A stretch of DNA of 8,710 nt. Origin: SLRI01 sp964528705. GTDB taxonomy: Bacteria; Pseudomonadota; Alphaproteobacteria; Geminicoccales; Geminicoccaceae. Shown one piece after another: positions 5,103 to 8,710 of this stretch. Position 1 is the stretch's first letter, and every line of letters starts with the position of its first letter. The notes below the pieces were generated by a model. The model saw only the letters and a program-made list of their open reading frames with translations, searched no databases and had not been told where the DNA came from. The translations under genes and the position numbers were made by a program. The stretch is from contig CAZGUW010000208.1 of the NCBI GenBank assembly GCA_964528705.1, positions 1 through 8,710 on the forward strand, read 5' to 3'.

Positions 5103-6260
5103 TCATGCCTGCGGCACGGCTGGCGGGGCGTAGAGGTCGGCCTTCAGGGCCACCCTGCCGCCGCCGACCTCCCGGAGCCGATCCGGACGCGGGCTGTCAT
5201 GGACGACGAGCAGGCGCCGATCCTCGCCGTCGCCGACGAAGTCGATGCCTTCCGCTTGATCGACGCCGTTCTCAAAGACGAGGTCCATGAGCCGTTCGAC
5301 CGAGGACCCAGCATGCAGCCTGTCTTCCTCGCCGCCGAGCGGCGGCCGCCAGCGAAAGAGGCCGCCGATGCCGTCATGCTCCATGGTCGGCCCGCCCAGC
5401 AGCAGGAGGTCGTCCCCGTCGAAGCGCAGGTCACGGATACCGAGTCCGCCTAGCGGCAGGAAGTGCTTGAGATAGCGCCGGCCGTTCGCCGCCACGCGGC
5501 GGAGCTTGAGGCGACCCGGCTTCTTCTCCTTCAGCCGCAGCTCCAGAATTATCGTCCAGCCGCGGATGACCGGTCCACGCAACCCCAGGAGCACGCGGTC
5601 GCCCTTGACCGCGAGCCCCTCCACGTCGAAGCCGTTCTCCTTGCAGGGCATGGTCACCGCGGCGGCAAGATGCGGGTCGTCGTCGAGCGTCTTGGTGAGC
5701 TTGTTGCGGCCTTTCTTCTTCATTTTCAGGCACGCCGGGCCGCCCGCCGCCTTGCGGCCGCGCTTGGCGATCACGTGAATGCCACCCTTCTCGAGGTGGA
5801 GCGGCAGGCGGCCCAGGAACCAGCGGTTGGGGTCCCGATCGAGATCCGCCAGCGCCTCCAGGGCATCTGACCGGTCGTCGTCCTCGTCCGGCTTGTCGCG
5901 CTTCAGGCTGTGCGAGCCCGTGATCCAGAGAAAATCGCCGTCGACGGCGAGTCCCTCGATATCCATCTCGCCGGACGGCCCGTCCGGCAGGTCGAGCAGC
6001 TCACCGACGGGCACGTTCTCCTGCTGATGGAAGTCACCGTCACCCGTGCGCACCAGGCGCTCGATGGTCGCCGTCTCGTCGCAGGCGGCGAACATCGTCC
6101 GGCCGGTGACCGCGACGGCCGAGATGTCACGGGGCAGGGGATCGTCGACATGCTCGAGGCGCTCGTGCGGGCGGAAATGCAGGTTCAGTCGCCCCGCAGC
6201 CCGTGCGAAGACGAGCTTGCGCTTGAAGAAGGTGCCTGGACCGGGCTGGGAGCGCGCCAT
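5103..6260 (-). CDS. DUF3616 domain protein
   Basis: The 385-aa product has no signal peptide or membrane segment and is probably cytoplasmic. It matches DUF3616, a family without established function. Four similar beta-hairpin motifs recur: MDIEGLAVDGDFLWITGSHS (99-118), FDVEGLAVKGDRVLLGLRGP (211-230), LGIRDLRFDGDDLLLLGGP (273-291) and QAEGIDFVGDGEDRRLLVVHD (335-355). They share an acidic-Gly-[Leu/Ile] core followed by GD and a hydrophobic strand, which suggests a repeated-blade (beta-propeller-like) fold. A very basic patch, KMKKKGRNKLTK, lies at 179-190. The ATG at 6260 has GGAGG 8 nt upstream. The frame extends to 6533, but that stretch overlaps the DUF4112 gene and is Ser/Arg-rich shadow sequence. 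It follows the DUF4112 gene by 43 bp, so it is probably the third gene of the pmp3-like operon. Confidence 0.85.
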   Translation of the reverse strand: MARSQPGPGTFFKRKLVFARAAGRLNLHFRPHERLEHVDDPLPRDISAVAVTGRTMFAACDETATIERLVRTGDGDFHQQENVPVGELLDLPDGPSGEMDIEGLAVDGDFLWITGSHSLKRDKPDEDDDRSDALEALADLDRDPNRWFLGRLPLHLEKGGIHVIAKRGRKAAGGPACLKMKKKGRNKLTKTLDDDPHLAAAVTMPCKENGFDVEGLAVKGDRVLLGLRGPVIRGWTIILELRLKEKKPGRLKLRRVAANGRRYLKHFLPLGGLGIRDLRFDGDDLLLLGGPTMEHDGIGGLFRWRPPLGGEEDRLHAGSSVERLMDLVFENGVDQAEGIDFVGDGEDRRLLVVHDSPRPDRLREVGGGRVALKADLYAPPAVPQA

Positions 6261-6303
6261 GGGTGCTGCCTCCGGTGGGTGATCTGGGAACGCGGCTCGA
6301 CGT

Positions 6304-6684
6304 TCAGCGGTCGTCCGGATTGTGCCGGCCGGGCTCCAGATGGTCGAGCACCAGGCGCAAATTGCGCCGGTTGGCCTTGTTCGCCAGATCGAAGGCGTCG
6401 CCGACCAGCGGCACAGCGCCGAGCACCGTGTCGATGCCGATATTGACCGCCATGCGGCCGAGCTTGCGGGGCGGAACGCCCAGCCGGTGCGCCTCCCTGA
6501 GGATCCACAAGGCCGCGATGGTGGTCGCGGCATCTCCCACCCCGGGCACGAGCCCGATCAGCCCGTCGAGGCCGACCCGCCAGCCGAGGACGGGAATGCG
6601 GAAGCGGTCGTCGAGCCAGTAGGCTACGGTCTTCAGCCGCTGCAGGTCGGCCGGCCGCACCGCCGTGCCGGTCGCCGCGTCCAT
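6304..6684 (-). CDS. DUF4112 domain protein
   Basis: The 126-aa product matches DUF4112, a small family of unknown function with membrane-associated hydrophobic loops. The opening LQRLKTVAYWLDDRFRIPVLG is followed by two similar motifs: GLDGLIGLVPGVGDAATT (38-55) and VLGAVPLVGDAFDLANKANR (87-106). Both carry the V-P-x-V-G-D signature that marks the family. It ends in a charged tail. Two starts are possible: ATG at 6684 has GAGGG 8 nt upstream, while ATG at 6699 overlaps the stop codon of the pmp3-like gene as ATGA and would add five residues (MRAPT). Either way the two genes are tightly coupled, so translation of this gene probably depends on its neighbour. Confidence 0.85.
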   Translation of the reverse strand: MDAATGTAVRPADLQRLKTVAYWLDDRFRIPVLGWRVGLDGLIGLVPGVGDAATTIAALWILREAHRLGVPPRKLGRMAVNIGIDTVLGAVPLVGDAFDLANKANRRNLRLVLDHLEPGRHNPDDR

Positions 6685-6695
6685 CGTCGGTGCCC

Positions 6696-6854
6696 TCATC
6701 GCCGCGCAATCACCCAGACGGCGTGCACGATGCCCGGAATGTAGCCGAGCAGCGTCAACAGGATGTTGATCCAGAACTGGGCGCCGATGCCCACTTGCAG
6801 GAAGACGCCGAGCGGCGGCAGGAGGATCGCAAGGAGGATGCGCAGAAGGTCCAT
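6696..6854 (-). CDS. Pmp3/YqaE family (UPF0057) small membrane protein
   Basis: The 52-aa product is a two-helix proteolipid of the Pmp3/YqaE/RCI2 family. Helix 1 is LLRILLAILLPPLGVFLQVG with the family's LPPLGVF turn. Then comes FWINILLTLLGYIPGIVHAV, with the N-I-L-L-T-x-L-G-Y-I-P-G-I-x-H-A signature. The protein is complete and of normal family length. Family members sit in the plasma membrane and are linked to salt, cold and membrane-potential stress; in bacteria the mechanism is not known. The ATG at 6854 has GGAG 7 nt upstream. It is the first gene of a minus-strand operon with the DUF4112 and DUF3616 genes and is preceded by a near-consensus EcfG-type promoter at 6915-6939. Confidence 0.93.
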   Translation of the reverse strand: MDLLRILLAILLPPLGVFLQVGIGAQFWINILLTLLGYIPGIVHAVWVIARR

Positions 6855-6914
6855 GGTCTTTCTCCGATCGGCGGCTCGGATACCAGCGAACGGGGTCGCT
6901 GCCGGTGCCAAGCG

Positions 6915-6939
6915 AATGGCCGGGGCTGATCAAGGTTCC
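6915..6939 (-). promoter_or_regulatory. Near-consensus EcfG-type stress promoter of the pmp3-like operon
   Basis: The minus strand reads GGAAC (6939-6935), 16 bases, then CATT (6918-6915). The alphaproteobacterial EcfG consensus is GGAAC-N16/17-CGTT, so there is one mismatch in the -10 part. Transcription would start about 50 bp upstream of the ATG at 6854. It faces away from the treZ promoter in the same region. Confidence 0.5.
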
Positions 6940-6953
6940 CCGCGAGGTCCGGT

Positions 6954-7028
6954 GAGCTGCGCACCGAAGTGCATGACGGCTTCACGCTGCACGGCGCCGT
7001 CGGCTACAACATCAGGTGCAGCACCGCG
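6954..7028 (+). pseudogene. Possible remnant of a broken gene, perhaps CapA-like N-terminus
   Basis: In this plus-strand frame 23 of the 25 codons end in G or C, as in the real genes. The following 14 codons before the TGA at about 7071 lose this bias. The peptide includes GELRTEVHDGFTLHGAVGYN, which I find reminiscent of the start of CapA-family (poly-gamma-glutamate synthesis type) proteins, where a DGFTLAAVGDLI-like segment occurs. No start codon or Shine-Dalgarno precedes it, and the similarity is from memory only. Confidence 0.25.
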
Positions 7029-7063
7029 CAACGGAGCGACCGGCCACGTCCACAACGTCGATG

Positions 7064-7088
7064 GGAACTGTGATGCCGACAATCCGTT
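7064..7088 (+). promoter_or_regulatory. Consensus EcfG-type general stress promoter of treZ
   Basis: GGAAC (7064-7068), 16 bases, then CGTT (7085-7088). This is an exact match to the GGAAC-N16-CGTT promoter recognised by EcfG/SigT-type sigma factors of the alphaproteobacterial general stress response. It lies 73 bp before the treZ start codon in the right orientation. Trehalose genes are known members of this regulon in several alphaproteobacteria. Confidence 0.7.
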
Positions 7089-7161
7089 CGTCGCGGCGGG
7101 TCACGCGCGCAGCGATCGACCCCGACAGCCGCCACCTGCCTGCGCTCCAGGGGGACACCGC

Positions 7162-8710
7162 ATGATGCGTTTCGGACCGAAGCCGACTCCGGGCGGCACC
7201 CGCTTCGATTTCTGGGGCCCGGACATCAGGGACGTCGAGCTTCTGGCCCGGGGCGAAGGTCTGGCGATGCGGCCCATGGGCGACGGCTGGTTCACCGTCG
7301 AGACGCCCCTGCAGCCCGGCGATACCTATGCCTTCCGTTTGCCCAATGGCAGCGTCGTCCCCGACCCGGCCTCCCGCGCCCAGCGAGGGGGCGTGCACGG
7401 GTCTTCCGTGGTCCCAGGACCGATCACGACCGATGCAGCGTGGCGCGGCCGGCCCTGGCACGAGGCCGTGCTCTACGAGCTGCATCTCGGCACGTTCACG
7501 AGCGAAGGAACGCTGGCAGCGGCGGCGACGAAGCTGCCGGAGCTCGCTGCACTCGGGATCACCGCGGTCGAGCTGATGCCGCTTGCCGCCTTCGCCGGCG
7601 AGCGCGGCTGGGGCTATGATGGCGTGCTGCCCTATGCCGTGCACGAGGCCTACGGCACACCCGAGGACCTCGCCGCCTTCGTCGCGGAGGCCCACGCCCA
7701 CGGGCTGATGGTCTTCCTCGATGTCGTCTACAACCACTTCGGCCCGGACGGGAACTATCTCGGGCTCTATGCAGGCCGCTTCTTCCGCGACGACGTCCGG
7801 ACTCCCTGGGGGGCGGCGATCGACTTCCGCGAGCCTGCGGTCCGCTCGTTCTTCATCGAGAATGCCCTCTTCTGGCTCGAGACCTACGGGCTCGACGGCC
7901 TCAGGCTCGACGCCGTTCATGCCATCGTCGACGAGGGCGAGGCGCATCTCCTGGCCGAGCTGGCCGAGGCCGTGCGCCGGCGCTTCGCCGGCGAGCGGGA
8001 GGTTCATCTGGTGCTCGAGAACGAGGACAACATCGCCGGCTGGTTCGACGGCCGGTACGACGCACAGTGGAACGACGACTGGCACCACGTCGCCCACGTC
8101 ATCGCCACCGGCGAGACGGATGGCTACTACCGCGACTATGCCGAGGACCCGGTGGGCCTGCTGCTCCGCAGCCTCGTCGGCGGCTTCGTCTACCAGGGCG
8201 AGCCCTCGCCGCATCGCGACGGCGCGCCGCGCGGCGAGCCCAGCGCCCATCTGCAACCCACCGCCTTTGTCGACTTCCTCCAGAACCACGACCAGATCGG
8301 CAACCGCGCCTTCGGCGAGCGGCTGACCCGGCTGGCTCCGGTCGAGGCCGTGGCGGCGCTCCAGGCAGTCCTGCTGTTCAGCCCGCACGTGCCGCTGCTC
8401 TTCATGGGCGATGAGTGGGGGGCCACGACCCCGTTCCTCTTCTTCTGCGATTTCGAGGGGTCGCTCGCCGATGCGGTGCGCGAGGGCCGGCGGAGCGAGT
8501 TCAAGAAGTTCAAGGCCTTCGCCGACCCGGCCGTCCGGGCCTCCATTCCGGACCCGCTCGATCTCACCACCTTCGAGGCGAGCCGTCTCGACTGGACCGA
8601 GGCGGCCAAGGCCGGCCACGCCGAACGGCGCCGCCTCGTCCGCGATCTTCTGGCCCTTCGCCGCGAGCACATCGTGCCGGGCCTTGCCGGCATGGCGCCC
8701 GGCACTGCCG
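7162..8710 (+). CDS. treZ: Malto-oligosyltrehalose trehalohydrolase, 3' end beyond the window
   Basis: TreZ releases trehalose by hydrolysing the alpha-1,4 bond next to the trehalose unit of maltooligosyltrehalose, the second step of the TreY-TreZ pathway from glycogen-type glucans, in the cytoplasm. The 516 visible residues hold an N-terminal E-set/CBM48-like domain (1-95; RFGPKPTPGGTRFDFWGP) and a GH13 barrel. Catalytic regions are all present: region I DVVYNH (187-192), region II GLRLDAVH with nucleophile Asp250 and Arg248, region III VLENEDN with acid/base Glu286, and region IV FLQNHDQIGNR with Asp377. Family landmarks include LYELHLGTF, QWNDDWHH, LLFMGDEWG and FLFFCDF. Proteins of this family are near 580-600 aa, so some 70-80 residues lie outside the window. 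The ATG at 7162 (next codon also ATG) has AGGGGGA about 7 nt upstream. treY and other glycogen/trehalose genes may follow. Confidence 0.95.
   Translation, partial: MMRFGPKPTPGGTRFDFWGPDIRDVELLARGEGLAMRPMGDGWFTVETPLQPGDTYAFRLPNGSVVPDPASRAQRGGVHGSSVVPGPITTDAAWRGRPWHEAVLYELHLGTFTSEGTLAAAATKLPELAALGITAVELMPLAAFAGERGWGYDGVLPYAVHEAYGTPEDLAAFVAEAHAHGLMVFLDVVYNHFGPDGNYLGLYAGRFFRDDVRTPWGAAIDFREPAVRSFFIENALFWLETYGLDGLRLDAVHAIVDEGEAHLLAELAEAVRRRFAGEREVHLVLENEDNIAGWFDGRYDAQWNDDWHHVAHVIATGETDGYYRDYAEDPVGLLLRSLVGGFVYQGEPSPHRDGAPRGEPSAHLQPTAFVDFLQNHDQIGNRAFGERLTRLAPVEAVAALQAVLLFSPHVPLLFMGDEWGATTPFLFFCDFEGSLADAVREGRRSEFKKFKAFADPAVRASIPDPLDLTTFEASRLDWTEAAKAGHAERRRLVRDLLALRREHIVPGLAGMAPGTA

Larger units (their letters stand above)
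6855..7161. other. Divergent promoter region between the pmp3-like operon and treZ
   Basis: The 307 bp without a confirmed gene contain the minus-strand EcfG-type promoter (6915-6939), the plus-strand one (7064-7088), the Shine-Dalgarno of each first gene, and a perfect 10-bp palindrome ACGGCGCCGT (6991-7000). Around it lies a wider inverted repeat GACGGC/GCCGTC (6975-6980 with 6996-7001). A possible gene remnant lies at 6954-7028. In a GC-rich genome the GC palindromes may be chance. Confidence 0.6.

Noticed and set aside
6261..6533. 91-codon N-terminal extension of the DUF3616 gene
   Set aside because: It overlaps the DUF4112 gene, is rich in Ser/Arg/Trp as in shadow frames, and a GGAGG sits correctly before the ATG at 6260.
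6700..6933. Long N-terminal extension of the DUF4112 gene
   Set aside because: It would cover the whole pmp3-like gene in another frame; the ATG at 6684 or 6699 has better signals.
7012..8670. Minus-strand 552-codon open frame opposite treZ
   Set aside because: The plus strand encodes TreZ with all catalytic motifs; the antisense product has no motif and no Shine-Dalgarno.
1..8710. CRISPR array, tRNA, rRNA, intact transposase or phage genes
   Set aside because: No regularly spaced repeats, tRNA-like cloverleaf arms, rRNA landmarks or transposase/integrase motifs were seen on either strand.

Overview
This is GC-rich DNA with the codon bias of a high-GC proteobacterium. The gene content (DUF4112, DUF3616, DUF883, Pmp3/YqaE, TreZ, a DUF4410 lipoprotein, and a membrane-anchored winged-helix-like/TPR protein) points to an alphaproteobacterium, most likely of the Rhodospirillales/Geminicoccales kind. 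The clearest lineage marker is a consensus promoter of the EcfG (general stress response sigma factor) type, GGAAC-N16-CGTT, in front of treZ. The taxonomic placement is an inference from sequence style, not a database result.

Left block (about 100-4215, all minus strand, read right to left). A 603-aa membrane regulator/sensor protein comes first: N-terminal winged-helix-like domain, one membrane helix, TolB-N/FlgO-like domain, TPR repeats. Next are a 261-aa outer-membrane beta-barrel protein with a signal peptide, a 241-aa DUF4410 lipoprotein with a clear lipobox, and a 153-aa membrane protein resembling a small ion channel with a degenerate pore filter. A 19-bp imperfect palindrome occurs in the upstream region of both the regulator gene and the barrel gene, at nearly the same distance (75-77 bp) from each start codon. 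This suggests one factor, possibly the regulator itself, acts on both.

Middle block (4402-5098, plus strand). It holds an unrecognised 83-aa helical protein and a 110-aa DUF883 (ElaB/YqjD-like) C-tail-anchored membrane protein. The latter ends only 4 bp from the convergent DUF3616 gene.

Right block (5103-8710). On the minus strand a compact operon runs pmp3/yqaE-like -> DUF4112 -> DUF3616, with an ATGA stop/start overlap between the first two. Divergent from it on the plus strand is treZ (malto-oligosyltrehalose trehalohydrolase), open at the right edge of the window. The 307-bp region between them carries the consensus EcfG-type promoter facing treZ and a one-mismatch version (GGAAC-N16-CATT) facing pmp3. 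It may also hold a remnant of a broken gene. The simplest reading is a bidirectional general-stress-response locus that makes trehalose on one side and small membrane and unknown stress proteins on the other. No rRNA, tRNA, CRISPR array or intact mobile element was seen.
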